A stretch of DNA of 64,000 nucleotides from Rhodanobacter sp. MP7CTX1 (GCF_014205795.1 NZ_JACHCN010000007.1:124001-188000), one strand, 5' to 3'; shown: positions 47,219-57,153, counted from the first letter of the stretch. Translations and numbers: made by a program. The notes: generated by a model from the sequence alone, not told the origin.

Positions 47219-47700
47219 CGCCTCCATGAGGAGTCGCAGGATTCCTCACGAATGTCCGCGTTGGCAGCGGCTACACGATTTTCCGCCGCCGCAATATTGG
47301 GCCTTCGCTCAAGCAATTCCGAGGGAAGGTTAACCGTGATGGCCGGTGGATCGATATCAAGCGGCCCTCGGGCAGCGAAAGGTTGGATGGCGGAGCGCCG
47401 GTAAGGATCGCGATGGCGTGTTCCAGGTTTGCGCGCTTTAACCGCATTTCGGTGGCCTGCGTTCGCGCGCCATCCAGCTGTGCCTGCGCCGTCGAAACAT
47501 CGCCTTTTCGGGCGTACCCGACCTGCACGCGGGCCTGAGTCAGATCCAGGAATTTTTGACCGTTCAGGACGGTGTCGTCGAGGATCTCCTGCTCAAGGTC
47601 GTAGCCGCTGAGCACGAAGTAATCGATGGCCAGTTCGGTGTGGATGCGAAGATTGATCGTGGCGAAATCGTCGGCGGAGGCCTCCGCGCGAAGTTGAGAT
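47219..47700 (-). pseudogene. NodT-type outer-membrane efflux protein remnant
   Basis: Leftward coding sequence of the RND/EmrAB outer-membrane factor family in two frames. 47700-47370 reads AEASADDFATINLRIHTELA, IDYFVLSGYDLEQEILDDTV, KFLDLTQARVQVGYARKGDV and AIAILTGAPPSNLSLPEG. From about 47360 it continues in another frame as IDPPAITVNLPSELLERRPN and IAAAENRVAAANADI. The N-terminus and C-terminus are both missing, so it is an internal fragment with a frameshift. Confidence 0.8.
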
Positions 47701-47711
47701 CAAAGCCCGCT

Positions 47712-47900
47712 TCATACTGCTTGAACGGCGAAATTCCCGGTGTCGAAGAAGTGAATCTGCGCCTCTGGAATGTCGCGCTTGAACGCTTCGGTGCCCGGCG
47801 GCAGGAAGAACGGATCGTTCTTGCCCCCAGATCGCCAGGAACGGTGGGCGATGATTACGGAAACAAGCCCGGAAGGTGGGGTGGAGCGCTTCTGCTACGG
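47712..47900 (-). pseudogene. Alpha/beta hydrolase C-terminal remnant
   Basis: The minus strand reads PPFLAIWG, then after a frame change KNDPFFLPPGTEAFKRDIPE and AQIHFFDTGNFAVQAV before a TGA at 47712. This is the C-terminal part of an alpha/beta-fold hydrolase with the usual WGxxDPFF acid-residue motif and an Asn where the catalytic His (TGHFA) would be. It is a decayed fragment. Confidence 0.7.
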
Positions 47901-47912
47901 CCTTTCGTTGAC

Positions 47913-48365
47913 TCACCGGATCTGACGCTGCCAGATGCCGAAGCCAATGCCGCATAGGGCAACCAGTCCCAGAAAAGTGAATCCATCCTGCGCGCTGAGG
48001 AAAGCCGCTTGGGAAGAAATTCCCTGGCCGATCTTCGCGAGGGCTATGCCCTTGCTCTCGTCGAGCGAGTGTCCGAGTGCCATGAGTGATCGGGTCAGGG
48101 CATCGATTGTGGTCTGGTAAACCGGATTGAATGGATTGACTGACTCTGCCAGGCGGCTGTAGTGAAGCGCATTCCTGTGCTGCAGGAGAATGATGGTGGT
48201 GGCTGTTGCGAACGAATAGGTCAGCTGCCTGACAATGTTCTTGAAGCGGTAGCCATGGCTATAGCTGTCAATCGCGAAAACACTGAAGGTGACGTTGGCC
48301 ACGGGTAGAAGCATCGGCAACAGCAGGCTGCCACGCATCAGCAGTGCAGGTACCAACCATGACAT
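47913..48365 (-). pseudogene. DHA2-type MFS transporter C-terminal remnant
   Basis: 150-codon frame (VPALLMRGSLLLPMLLPVAN, HGYRFKNIVRQLTYSFATAT, IILLQHRNALHYSRLAESVN, ending in FLGLVALCGIGFGIWQRQ). It matches the last quarter of EmrB/DHA2-type efflux transporters. The catalytic core is absent. Together with the NodT remnant it suggests a decayed three-component efflux operon. Confidence 0.7.
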
Positions 48366-48399
48366 GCTGACATCGTCGTGACCCTCGACAATCCGCCCG

Positions 48400-48656
48400 T
48401 CAATGCACTGGGCGTCCCACTACCCACGTGTGCCGGCGCATACGGAAATCGCTGCCGTACAAAACACCTTCGCTTCCGGCGAAGACGATCAGACTCGGCA
48501 GCGCCGCAGTACATGAGGAAAGCGCAGTGTCGAAATTGAAGCGTTGCAGATCCGCAAGGATCGATGCGGGTTCATGCACTTCTGCGTCGTGCTCTACGTA
48601 GCGCCCGCAGGTTAGTACATCAAATTTTGTCGGCTCGAGCTCTACATTCGCGATCC
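48400..48656 (-). pseudogene. Amidohydrolase-2 family C-terminal remnant
   Basis: The minus strand reads LTCGRYVEHDAEVHEPASIL, ADLQRFNFDTALSSCTAALP and SLIVFAGSEGVLYGSDF. The FDTALS...ILYGSDF pattern is the C-terminal region of amidohydrolase-2 (ACMSD-like) enzymes, with the conserved Asp of GSD. The rest of the gene is absent. Confidence 0.6.
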
Positions 48657-48661
48657 GCTCC

Positions 48662-48752
48662 TTACACGGCTTCGTCCAACAATGGGTAATCGGTATACCC
48701 GGTTTCGCCATCGCTGTAGATGGTTTCGGTATTCACGGCGTTGAGCCGCCAT
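48662..48752 (-). pseudogene. Old-yellow-enzyme C-terminal remnant (copy 2)
   Basis: The minus strand reads [27 protein letters not shown] and ends in TAA at 48662-48664. It is the last 27 residues of an alkene reductase of the old yellow enzyme family; upstream the frame loses similarity. A shorter relative with the same ending is at 28389. Confidence 0.7.
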
Positions 48753-48884
48753 GTCGTCTTGCAACAGATTCGACAGCGAATCCGACAGCACTATTGCGAA
48801 TCCACGGCCAGCGGGGTGAACTCGTCCTACACATCTAATATGTTAAGCAGGGTGCTGACGTCGGGGAAGCCCGGAGCCCCAGCT

Positions 48885-50504
48885 ATGAACATCACGATCC
48901 GTCAGCGGATTCTTCTGAGCTTTGCGGTGATCCTCGCAGTGATGCTGGTGATGGGTGGTGTTGCCATCCAGCGGCTGCTTCGCATCGAGGCGGACGGTGC
49001 TGTCCTGCAAGGAGACGCTCTCCCCGGGATGTATGCTGCCGACCAACTGCAATCCGCTTGGGCAGCGAATCAGTCGCTGCTGCAAGCGCACATGCTCGCC
49101 GCCGATGCGGTCACGATGACCCGAATCGAAGATGAGCTGCGCACCAATGGCGCCGCCTTCGACGCGCAGCTTGGTCGCTACGAGGCGACCGTCTTCACGG
49201 CTGACGAGCGCAAAGACTTCGAGGCATTGAAGCGCGCCAGCGTGCCATATCTCGCCGCGCTGCCCGAGGCGATTCGGCTGAGCAGGGCACATAGCGATGC
49301 AGCTCGGGACTTCCTGCGAGTTCGCATGGACCCGACGTTCGAGCAGGCCAACACGGTGATCGTGCGGATCGAAGAGCACAACCACAGTGATGCCTTTGCC
49401 GTCACGGGAGATATCGCCAAGGCTGCCGCGGCCGCGAAAACCGGCATCTGGGTGACCTTCCTCGGCGCGCTCGCGCTGGCGGTCCTGACCGGTTTTTACC
49501 TGCTCAAGGCCATCAGCCAGCCGCTGCACCTGCTCACTCGGGCAGTGGAAGTGATGGCGAAGGGCGACCTGAGCGGGCGGCTGGCATTGGCGCGCACAGA
49601 CGAATTTGGTGTGCTTGCGCAGGGCTACGACCGCATGGGCAACGACCTGTCGGCGTTGGTGGGGCAGGTCCAGACCTCCGGCATTCAGGTCAACTCGTCG
49701 ATTAACGAGATTGCCGCGACGCTGCGTGAGCAGCAGGCCACCGCCACCGAGATTGCCGCCACTACCACCGAGATCGGCGCGACTTCACGCGAAATCTCGG
49801 CTACCTCCAAGGAGTTGGTTCGCACGATGAGTACGGTGGCGTCCGGCGCGGAACAGACCGCCGCGCTCGCCAGCGACGGCCAGTCCGGGCTGGTGCAGAT
49901 GGGGGAGATCATGGGCAGAGTCATGGAAGCCACCGCGTCGATCAACGCCAAGTTCGCCGTGCTCACCGAAAAGGCCGGCAACATCAGCCAGGTCGTTACC
50001 GCCATCACCAAGGTGGCCGACCAGACCAACCTGCTCTCGCTCAATGCCGCGATCGAAGCGGAGAAGGCCGGCGAATACGGTCGCGGCTTTTCGGTGGTGG
50101 CCACGGAAATCCGTCGTCTGGCCGATCAGACCGCGGTGTCGACGCTCGACATCGAGCAGATGGTGCGCGAGATCCAGTCGGCGGTGTCAGCCGGCGTCAT
50201 GGGCATGGACAAGTTTTCCGAAGAGGTCCGTCGTGGCACCAGCGACGTGCGCCGAGTCGGCGAACAACTGTCGCAAGTGATCCAGCACGTGCAGGCGATG
50301 GTGCCGCGCTTCGAGTCCGTCAACGAAGGCGTGCAGGCGCAAGCCACCGGCGCTGAGCAAATCACTCAGGCGCTAGCGCAATTGAGCGAAGCCGCGCAGC
50401 AGACAGTCGATGCCTTGCGACAGTCGAACCAGGCGGTCGACGAACTGCATCATGTCAGCGCAGGGCTGCGCGACGGTGTCTCGAAGTTCAAGCTGCAGGC
50501 GTAG
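48885..50504 (+). CDS. wspA: Wsp chemoreceptor (methyl-accepting protein)
   Basis: 539-residue membrane receptor of a surface-sensing Wsp system. Helix 1 is at about residues 9-28 ([19 protein letters not shown]), a periplasmic four-helix domain follows (to about residue 185), helix 2 is [20 protein letters not shown], then a HAMP linker and a signalling coiled coil with the hairpin tip [20 protein letters not shown] and [23 protein letters not shown] 48885 gives the receptor start; upstream in-frame codons are remnants. It heads an operon of seven tightly spaced genes. Confidence 0.93.
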   Translation: MNITIRQRILLSFAVILAVMLVMGGVAIQRLLRIEADGAVLQGDALPGMYAADQLQSAWAANQSLLQAHMLAADAVTMTRIEDELRTNGAAFDAQLGRYEATVFTADERKDFEALKRASVPYLAALPEAIRLSRAHSDAARDFLRVRMDPTFEQANTVIVRIEEHNHSDAFAVTGDIAKAAAAAKTGIWVTFLGALALAVLTGFYLLKAISQPLHLLTRAVEVMAKGDLSGRLALARTDEFGVLAQGYDRMGNDLSALVGQVQTSGIQVNSSINEIAATLREQQATATEIAATTTEIGATSREISATSKELVRTMSTVASGAEQTAALASDGQSGLVQMGEIMGRVMEATASINAKFAVLTEKAGNISQVVTAITKVADQTNLLSLNAAIEAEKAGEYGRGFSVVATEIRRLADQTAVSTLDIEQMVREIQSAVSAGVMGMDKFSEEVRRGTSDVRRVGEQLSQVIQHVQAMVPRFESVNEGVQAQATGAEQITQALAQLSEAAQQTVDALRQSNQAVDELHHVSAGLRDGVSKFKLQA

Positions 50505-50564
50505 AGGAAGCAATAAGGGTCCGGACACTGCCGGGATGAAGGCGGCACCATAGAGAGCGACGGC

Positions 50565-51023
50565 ATGCTGTTCCTGCTATTCCAACTGGGCGAGGATCGT
50601 TACGCGATCGAGGCGGCGAAGGTCGCCGCTGTGCTGCCGCTCGTGGTTCCCAAGGCCATCCCGGGCGCGCCCGCGGCGGTGGCCGGTGCCTTCGACTATC
50701 ACGGCACTCTGGTACCGCTGATCGACTTGAGCCAATTGGCGCTCGGCCGGTCGGCACAGCCGCGGCGAAGCACACGGATCATCATGGTGGAGTACCTGGT
50801 GGACGGCGACACAAAGCCGCTCGGGCTGATCGCGGAGAACGCGTCGGAAACGCTGGTGCGCGACCCCGCCGAATTCGTACCGAGCGGTGTGCGCAGCGAC
50901 GGTGCGCCGTACTTGGGTCCGATCGTTTCGGATTCGCGCGGCATCGTGCAGTGGGTGCAGACCGATCACCTGCTCCCGGACGGGGTGCGCGATCTCCTGT
51001 TCAAGCAGCCGGTCGTCAGCTGA
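50565..51023 (+). CDS. wspB: Wsp CheW-like adaptor 1
   Basis: 152-residue CheW-domain adaptor that links WspA to the WspE kinase. The domain is plain: LFQLGEDRYAIEAAKVAAVL, FDYHGTLVPLIDLSQLALG and the C-terminal beta-barrel. The stop overlaps the wspC start (TGATG). It is the first of two CheW proteins in this operon, the usual Wsp composition. Confidence 0.9.
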   Translation: MLFLLFQLGEDRYAIEAAKVAAVLPLVVPKAIPGAPAAVAGAFDYHGTLVPLIDLSQLALGRSAQPRRSTRIIMVEYLVDGDTKPLGLIAENASETLVRDPAEFVPSGVRSDGAPYLGPIVSDSRGIVQWVQTDHLLPDGVRDLLFKQPVVS

Positions 51024-52264
51024 TGCCTTGGACCGACTTCAAGGTGTGGCTCAAGGAAACGATGGGGCTGGATTCGGCGACTATCGGGCCAGCAGCTGTC
51101 GAGCGTGCAGTCAAAATCCGTATGGCCGTCTGCGCGCTGCATGACATCGCAGGCTATTGGAACTTTGTACAGGCCTCTGCAGTCGAGCAACAGGAGCTCA
51201 TTGAGGCGGTGATCGTGCCGGAGACCTGGTTCTTCCGCGATCGCGATGCGTTCGCGGCGCTGGCCCGGGTGTTCAATGGCGATTGGCTCGCCGCGCAGCC
51301 CAAGAACATCCAGCTCCGGTTGCTGAGCCTACCCTGCTGCTCGGGGGAGGAGCCCTACTCGATGGCAATGGCCTTGCTGGATGCGGGGTTTCCCGCGGCG
51401 CGCCTGCGCGTGGATGCCATCGATATCAGCGAACAGGCGCTCGCCAAGGCGCGACGTGGACTGTACGGCAGCAACTCATTCCGCGGCCACGACCTGCAGT
51501 TCCGCGAGCGTCATTTTGAATCCATCGCTGGCAAGTGGCAGCTGTCGGAGGTGGTGCGCAAGCATGTGCGCTTCGAATGGGGCAACGTCCTCGCTCTCGA
51601 TGCGCTGAAAGGCGAAGCGGTTTACGACGCCATTTTTTGCCGGAACCTGCTGATCTATTTCGACGAAGACACCCAGGTCCGCGCCGTCGGCGTGTTGTCA
51701 GGTTTGCTGCGCGCCGAAGGAGTGCTCTTTGTCGGCCCAGCCGAAACGGGCCTGATGTTGAACCTGGGCTTTGCTTCGGCGCAGATGCCCATGGCGTTCG
51801 CGTTTCGCAAGCCCGAGACCAAGCGACCGAGTCAGCCGGCACCGCGCGCCGCACCGCCTGCGCGATCAGTGGTCGCACGCTTGGAGACGGCTGCCGCCGC
51901 CGTGCCCAGCCGTGCTGTTCACCACACGACGATTTCCGTCCCGCCGCCCGTGGTCGAATCCGATCTTGAGGCTGTGCAAAGACTCGCTGACGCCGGCCAC
52001 TTTGCCGACGCGGCCACAGCCGGCGAGGCGCATCTCAATGCACACGGCCCGTCGGCGCAGGCGCTTTACTTACTGGGTTTGATCCACGGCGCAACAGGGC
52101 ATCGTGCACGTGCAGAGGACCATTTCCGCAAGGCGCTGTATTTGCAACCCGACCACTTGGAGTCCTTGGTGCACCTGGCATCGCTGCTGGAGACCAAGGG
52201 CGATGTAGCCGGCAGCCAGCGAATGCGTCTGCGCGCGCGGCGCTGTGGCGAAGCGGCGAGCTGA
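51023..52264 (+). CDS. wspC: Wsp methyltransferase (CheR with TPR tail)
   Basis: 413-residue SAM-dependent glutamate methyltransferase that adapts WspA. The CheR fold shows VPETWFFRDRDAF, the SAM motif LSLPCCSGEEPYSMAMALLD, IDISEQALAKARRGLY and IFCRNLLIYFDEDTQ. Residues about 310-400 form a TPR-like repeat (GEAHLNAHGPSAQALYLLGL, RAEDHFRKALYLQPDHLESL), which marks WspC-type CheR proteins. It starts within the wspB stop codon. Confidence 0.92.
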   Translation: MPWTDFKVWLKETMGLDSATIGPAAVERAVKIRMAVCALHDIAGYWNFVQASAVEQQELIEAVIVPETWFFRDRDAFAALARVFNGDWLAAQPKNIQLRLLSLPCCSGEEPYSMAMALLDAGFPAARLRVDAIDISEQALAKARRGLYGSNSFRGHDLQFRERHFESIAGKWQLSEVVRKHVRFEWGNVLALDALKGEAVYDAIFCRNLLIYFDEDTQVRAVGVLSGLLRAEGVLFVGPAETGLMLNLGFASAQMPMAFAFRKPETKRPSQPAPRAAPPARSVVARLETAAAAVPSRAVHHTTISVPPPVVESDLEAVQRLADAGHFADAATAGEAHLNAHGPSAQALYLLGLIHGATGHRARAEDHFRKALYLQPDHLESLVHLASLLETKGDVAGSQRMRLRARRCGEAAS

Positions 52265-52265
52265 C

Positions 52266-52856
52266 ATGACCGACCCGCGACCTACAGGCAGCGTTGCATC
52301 CCTCGTCGCCGAGTTGCTCGATCGCGCTCTCGACGATGCCGAGTTGCGTGAAGCGACGAAGCATGTCGCGCGAACAGCGGCCAGCCGTGAGTTGCTCACC
52401 CGTTCGACCTTCATCTTTCGACTGGGCCCGGAGTGGCTCGGATTGCCCTCTTCGGTGATCGGCGAGGTCGTGGAAACAAGGGCGATTCACACGTTGCCGC
52501 ATCGACGCGAAGGCGCGATGCGGGGCCTTGTGAACGTGCGAGGACAACTAACGATTTGCCTCGCCCTGGAGCCGCTGTTCCAGCCCGGCACGCCCGCCAC
52601 CCCGGGGGGCGCTCGCCAAAACCCGGTAAGCCGGCGGCTGGTGGTCGTGGCGATGCAAGGTCAGCGCCTGGCCTTCGAGGCCGACGAGGTGCACGGCAGC
52701 CACCGTTTCGACCCGGATATCCTGCGCAGCGTGCCCGCTACGATCGCCAAATCGGTGGCCAGTTTCACCACGGAACTGCTGCCTTGGGATGATCACACGG
52801 TAGGGTTGCTCGATGCCGAGCTGCTGTTCCACGCACTGGGGCGTCGGCTGGGATGA
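52266..52856 (+). CDS. wspD: Wsp CheW-like adaptor 2
   Basis: 196-residue CheW protein with an N-terminal helical extension (SLVAELLDRALDDAELREAT) before the CheW barrel (STFIFRLGPEWLGLPSSVIG, VNVRGQLTICLALEPLF). It starts one base after wspC and overlaps wspE by four bases. A second CheW of this size is the WspD position in the canonical order. Confidence 0.9.
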   Translation: MTDPRPTGSVASLVAELLDRALDDAELREATKHVARTAASRELLTRSTFIFRLGPEWLGLPSSVIGEVVETRAIHTLPHRREGAMRGLVNVRGQLTICLALEPLFQPGTPATPGGARQNPVSRRLVVVAMQGQRLAFEADEVHGSHRFDPDILRSVPATIAKSVASFTTELLPWDDHTVGLLDAELLFHALGRRLG

Positions 52857-55075
52857 GTACGGGCAACCTCAGCAACTATTCGATGCATGACCTGTTCCGT
52901 ATGGAAACGGAGGGGCAGGGGCAAGTCTTGACGGACGGGTTGCTCGCGCTGGAGCGCGCGCCCACTTCCGCCGTCGATCTCGAAGCCTGCATGCGCGCCG
53001 CGCACTCGCTCAAGGGCGCGGCGCGCATCGTCGGGCTGGTGGCTGCCGTCGTCGTTGCCCATGCGATGGAGGATTGTCTGGTCGAAGCCCAACTGGGCCG
53101 CCTCACGCTACGCCATGGTGTCATCGATGTGCTTCTGCGCGGCGTCGATCTGATTGGCCGCATCGCCGACACGCCCGCAGAGGACGGCGAGCGATGGACA
53201 CAGGCGGCATCGCCGGAAGCGGAAGCGTTTCGGGCTGCGCTCGCGTCTGCGTTGGCTTCCAACACCGACACGGAGGGATCGACCGCGCCCCGAGCTTCGC
53301 TCCCGGCCGATGCCGCCGGCGTCGCTGGCGACGAAATCGCTGAACGCGTGCTGCGGGTCACCGCGAGCAACCTCAACCGCATGCTCGCACTGGCTGGTGA
53401 ATCACTGGTCGCGTCGCGTTGGCTCGAGCCTTTCATTCGCTCACTGACGCGGCTCAAGCAGCTTCAGCGCGACACCGCGACTGCACTCGACCGTCTCAAT
53501 GACTCCGGGTCGACCGACCCGGGCGCTGCGGAAATCCTGGCGGAAGCACGCGGCAAGATCGACGAATGCCAGCGGGTCCTTGCCGACCGGGTGACGCAGC
53601 TGGATATGTTCGATCGGCGCTGTGCAAGTGTCGCGCACCGGCTCAACGACGAGGCCCTGGCTAGCCACATGCGACCGTTCGCCGACGGCATCCAGGAATT
53701 CCGGCGAATGGTTCGGGATCTGGCGCGTGAGCTGGGCAAGGAGGCGCACCTCGAAATCGTCGGCGACACGGCCCAGGTCGACCGCGACGTGCTGGATAAG
53801 CTCAAGGCGCCACTCACGCATCTGCTGCGTAACGCCATCGACCACGGCATCGAGTCACCATTGGAACGGCTGGCGGCCGGCAAACCCGCTGAAGGCCACG
53901 TGCGCCTCGATGCCCACCACATCGCCGGGTTGCTGGAGATCAGTGTCTCCGACGACGGCCAGGGCATCGCCATCGAACGTGTGCGCCGGGCGATCGTCGC
54001 GCGCGGCCTGGCCGACGAGCAGACTGCGCAACGCTTCACTGAGGCTGAGCTGCTGGAGTTCCTGTTTCTACCCGGCTTTACGGTCAAGGACACCGTGTCG
54101 GAGATCTCCGGCCGGGGCGTTGGCCTGGATGTCGTGCAGAACATGGTCAAAAGGGTGCGCGGAAGCGTGACTCTGTCATCCCGGGCCGGACAAGGCTCGC
54201 GCTTCCAGTTGCGTCTGCCGCTGACGACCTCGGTCGTCAAGGCCCTGGTCACTGAGATTGGGGGTGAACCCTACGCGTTCCCACTGGCAAATATTGTTTG
54301 CACGGCGACGGTGCTGCGCGCCGAGGTGGAGCTGCTGGAGGGGCGCCAGCACTTCCAGTTGAGAGGCCGCCAGGTCGGTTTGGTTGCTGCCCGGCAGGTG
54401 CTGGAAGGTACCGAGTCGAAAATCGCTCCTGACCAGCTATCGGTCATTGTGGTCGGTGACCGCCGCCACGAGTACGGGCTGGCGGTGGATGGCTTCCGCG
54501 GGGTATTCGAGCTCGTCGTCCAGCCGCTGGACCCGCGCTTGGGCAAGATCAAGGACATCAGCGCCGGCGCGTTGCTCGACGATGGATCGCCGTTGCTCAT
54601 CGTCGACGTGGACGACCTGATCCAGTCGGTCGAACGGCTGGTAACGACCGGGCATTTGGCGAGCGTGCGCTACGACGAAGGCGTCGACGAAGTAGCACGC
54701 AAGCGTGTGCTGGTGGTGGACGACTCGCTTACCGTGCGCGAGTTGCAACGCAAGCTGATCGAGAACGGCGGTTACGTCGTCGAGGTCGCGGTCGACGGCG
54801 TGGACGGATGGAACGCGGTGCGCCTGGGTCAGTTCGACCTCGTCGTCACCGACATCGACATGCCGCGCATGGACGGCATCGAGCTGACCGGCCTCATCAA
54901 GAATGATGCCCGCTTGCGTGATGTGCCGGTCATGGTGGTGTCGTACAAGGACCGCGACGAGGATAGGCGACGCGGGCTGGATGCCGGCGCCGACTTCTAC
55001 CTTACCAAGGGCAGCTTCCATGAGGACGACTTGTTGCAGGCGGTGGTCGACCTGATCGGTGAGGCGACGGCATGA
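52853..55075 (+). CDS. wspE: Wsp hybrid histidine kinase (CheA-REC)
   Basis: 740-residue CheA-type kinase with a fused receiver. The HPt domain carries the phospho-accepting His51 (AAHSLKGAARIVGL). A central dimerisation and HATPase region has LLRNAIDHGIESPLER (N box), VSDDGQGIA and SGRGVGLDVVQNMVKRVRGS (G boxes). A CheW-like regulatory domain and a C-terminal receiver with Asp667 (VVTDIDMPRMDG) follow. It lacks the separate P2 domain. The WspE job is to phosphorylate WspR and WspF. Confidence 0.94.
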   Translation: MSTGNLSNYSMHDLFRMETEGQGQVLTDGLLALERAPTSAVDLEACMRAAHSLKGAARIVGLVAAVVVAHAMEDCLVEAQLGRLTLRHGVIDVLLRGVDLIGRIADTPAEDGERWTQAASPEAEAFRAALASALASNTDTEGSTAPRASLPADAAGVAGDEIAERVLRVTASNLNRMLALAGESLVASRWLEPFIRSLTRLKQLQRDTATALDRLNDSGSTDPGAAEILAEARGKIDECQRVLADRVTQLDMFDRRCASVAHRLNDEALASHMRPFADGIQEFRRMVRDLARELGKEAHLEIVGDTAQVDRDVLDKLKAPLTHLLRNAIDHGIESPLERLAAGKPAEGHVRLDAHHIAGLLEISVSDDGQGIAIERVRRAIVARGLADEQTAQRFTEAELLEFLFLPGFTVKDTVSEISGRGVGLDVVQNMVKRVRGSVTLSSRAGQGSRFQLRLPLTTSVVKALVTEIGGEPYAFPLANIVCTATVLRAEVELLEGRQHFQLRGRQVGLVAARQVLEGTESKIAPDQLSVIVVGDRRHEYGLAVDGFRGVFELVVQPLDPRLGKIKDISAGALLDDGSPLLIVDVDDLIQSVERLVTTGHLASVRYDEGVDEVARKRVLVVDDSLTVRELQRKLIENGGYVVEVAVDGVDGWNAVRLGQFDLVVTDIDMPRMDGIELTGLIKNDARLRDVPVMVVSYKDRDEDRRRGLDAGADFYLTKGSFHEDDLLQAVVDLIGEATA

Positions 55076-56091
55076 AGATCGGCATCGTCAATGACCTGGT
55101 CATTGCGCTGGAAGCGCTGCGGCGCGCGTTGGCGCAACGACCCGAGCACACGATCCTGTGGTCGGCGACAGATGGCGAGGAAGCTGTCGCGCGCTGCGCC
55201 CAGAACCGGCCCGACCTGGTGCTGATGGATTTGCTGATGCCCGGCATGGACGGGGTCGAGGCCACTCGGCAGATCATGGCCCACACGCCTTGCGCCGTGC
55301 TGATTGTGACTGCCAGCGTCAGGGACAATGCGCCGCTGGTGTTCGAGGCCGTGGGCTACGGCGCCATCGACGCCACCGACATGCCGATGCTTGGCGACGG
55401 CGCGGGCAACGCCGCGCCACTGCTCGCAAAAATCGACATGATCGGCAGGTTGATCGGCGTCCAGCCAGCCAGGACGGCACGAAAATCTGCCGACTGCCCA
55501 CCTGCTGCAAATCGGCTGGTTGCGATCGGTGCTTCGGCGGGGGGGCCGCTTGCGGTGGCGAAAGTGCTCGGGGGGTTGCCAGCGACATTTCCGGCAGGGA
55601 TCGTGGTGATCCAACACATCGACGAGCAATTCACGCAGGGCATGGCGGATTGGCTCAGCCGCTCCTCCACTTGGCCAGTTCGCCTTGCGCGGCCTGGCGA
55701 CTGCCCGGCAGCGGGAACGGTGTTGTTGGCACGTGCCCACAAACACCTGGTTGTGAACGCCAATGGCTGCTTGGACTACACCCGTGAGCCGGCCGAACTG
55801 TCCTATTGCCCCTCTGTCGATGTGTTCTTTGAAAGCATCAACGCGTCGTGGCCGGGAGAGGCGATCGGTGTGCTGCTCACGGGCATGGGACGCGATGGCG
55901 CCGCTGGCCTCAAAGAGTTGCGGTTGAGGGGCCACCACACGATCGCCCAGGACAAGGCGAGCAGCGCCGTTTACGGAATGCCGAAGGCCGCTGCGGAACT
56001 CGGCGCTGCGGTCGACATCCTGCCGATCGAAAAGATCGCGCCCAGGCTGCAGGACGTCTTTGCAGTCAACTCGAGGAGCACGCCCAAATGA
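55072..56091 (+). CDS. wspF: Wsp methylesterase (CheB)
   Basis: 339-residue chemoreceptor methylesterase and phosphorylation-controlled brake of the pathway. The receiver has Asp53 (LVLMDLLMPGMDG). The esterase domain has the catalytic Ser in AIGASAGGPLAVAK, His in VVIQHIDEQF and Asp in LLTGMGRDGAAGL. It overlaps wspE and wspR by four bases each. In Pseudomonas, loss of WspF locks the system on and raises c-di-GMP, giving wrinkly colonies. Confidence 0.94.
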   Translation: MKIGIVNDLVIALEALRRALAQRPEHTILWSATDGEEAVARCAQNRPDLVLMDLLMPGMDGVEATRQIMAHTPCAVLIVTASVRDNAPLVFEAVGYGAIDATDMPMLGDGAGNAAPLLAKIDMIGRLIGVQPARTARKSADCPPAANRLVAIGASAGGPLAVAKVLGGLPATFPAGIVVIQHIDEQFTQGMADWLSRSSTWPVRLARPGDCPAAGTVLLARAHKHLVVNANGCLDYTREPAELSYCPSVDVFFESINASWPGEAIGVLLTGMGRDGAAGLKELRLRGHHTIAQDKASSAVYGMPKAAAELGAAVDILPIEKIAPRLQDVFAVNSRSTPK

Positions 56092-57113
56092 TCTCACGAG
56101 GTTCAATCGCCCTTCCTGCAACCCTCGAAACATCCGTGAGCGAGGCTCGGATTGTCGTATTTCTGGTTGATGACCAGGCCATCATCGGCGAGGCAGTTCG
56201 CCGGGCGGTCGAGAACGAACCGGATATCGAATTCCACTACTGCAGCGTAGGCGCAGAGGCCATCGGAATGGCCGCGGCGTTGAGACCCACGGTGATCATG
56301 CAGGACCTGATCATGCCCGATGTCGACGGCATGACCCAGATCCATCTCTACCAGATGCATCCGGCGCTCCGGCATGTTCCGATCATCGTGCTGTCCAGCA
56401 AGGAAGACGCCGCAGTAAAGAGCCTGGCGTTCGCGACTGGCGCGGTCGACTATCTGGTCAAGCTCCCGGACAGCATCGAACTGATCGCGCGCATCCGTCA
56501 TCACTCGCGGGCCTATACGAATCAGCTGCAGCGCGACGCGGCTTACCGTGCTTTGCGCGAAAACCAGCAGCAACTGATGCAGTTGAACGAAACGTTGCGT
56601 CGACTGAGCGACGTCGATGGCCTCACGGGACTCAGCAATCGGCGCAATCTGGACGCGTACCTGGAAAGCGAGTGGCGTCGCGCCGTTCGCGATCGCGAAG
56701 ACTTCTCGATTCTCATGATCGATGTCGACAACTTCAAGCTGTACAACGACACCTACGGCCACCTCGCCGGGGACGAAGTGTTGAAGCAGGTCGCCAAGGT
56801 GATGCAGGAATGCGCGCACCGTCCGGCCGATCTCGTGGCCCGATACGGCGGCGAAGAGTTCGCCATGGTGCTGCCCTCAACATTGCAGGCAGGTGCTAAG
56901 CGAGTTGCTGAGCGGATCTGCGCAAATATTCGCGGCCTTTCGATCACGTCTGACGCCTCCGAAGGGATGTGCGTCACCGTCAGCATCGGCGGAGCGACGG
57001 CGGTGCCTAGCCGTGGCGAGTCCTACACCCCGCTCCTGGAAGCCGCCGACGCTGCCCTGTATGAAGCCAAGCGAGCCGGCAAGAATCGCGTAGTGAGCCA
57101 CGAATTAGATTGA
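56088..57113 (+). CDS. wspR: Wsp diguanylate cyclase response regulator (REC-GGDEF)
   Basis: 341-residue output protein. The receiver carries Asp73 (VIMQDLIMPDVDG). After a helical linker, the GGDEF domain has the active site GGEEF at residues 254-258 with FSILMIDVDNFKLYNDTYGH before it, and an I-site RPAD five residues upstream of the active site, so product inhibition is expected. Phosphorylation by WspE should raise c-di-GMP and favour biofilm on surfaces. It closes the operon. Confidence 0.94.
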   Translation: MISRGSIALPATLETSVSEARIVVFLVDDQAIIGEAVRRAVENEPDIEFHYCSVGAEAIGMAAALRPTVIMQDLIMPDVDGMTQIHLYQMHPALRHVPIIVLSSKEDAAVKSLAFATGAVDYLVKLPDSIELIARIRHHSRAYTNQLQRDAAYRALRENQQQLMQLNETLRRLSDVDGLTGLSNRRNLDAYLESEWRRAVRDREDFSILMIDVDNFKLYNDTYGHLAGDEVLKQVAKVMQECAHRPADLVARYGGEEFAMVLPSTLQAGAKRVAERICANIRGLSITSDASEGMCVTVSIGGATAVPSRGESYTPLLEAADAALYEAKRAGKNRVVSHELD

Positions 57114-57153
57114 CGCCGCCCATTCGTGACTGAAGCGCAATGACTGAGAAGCG

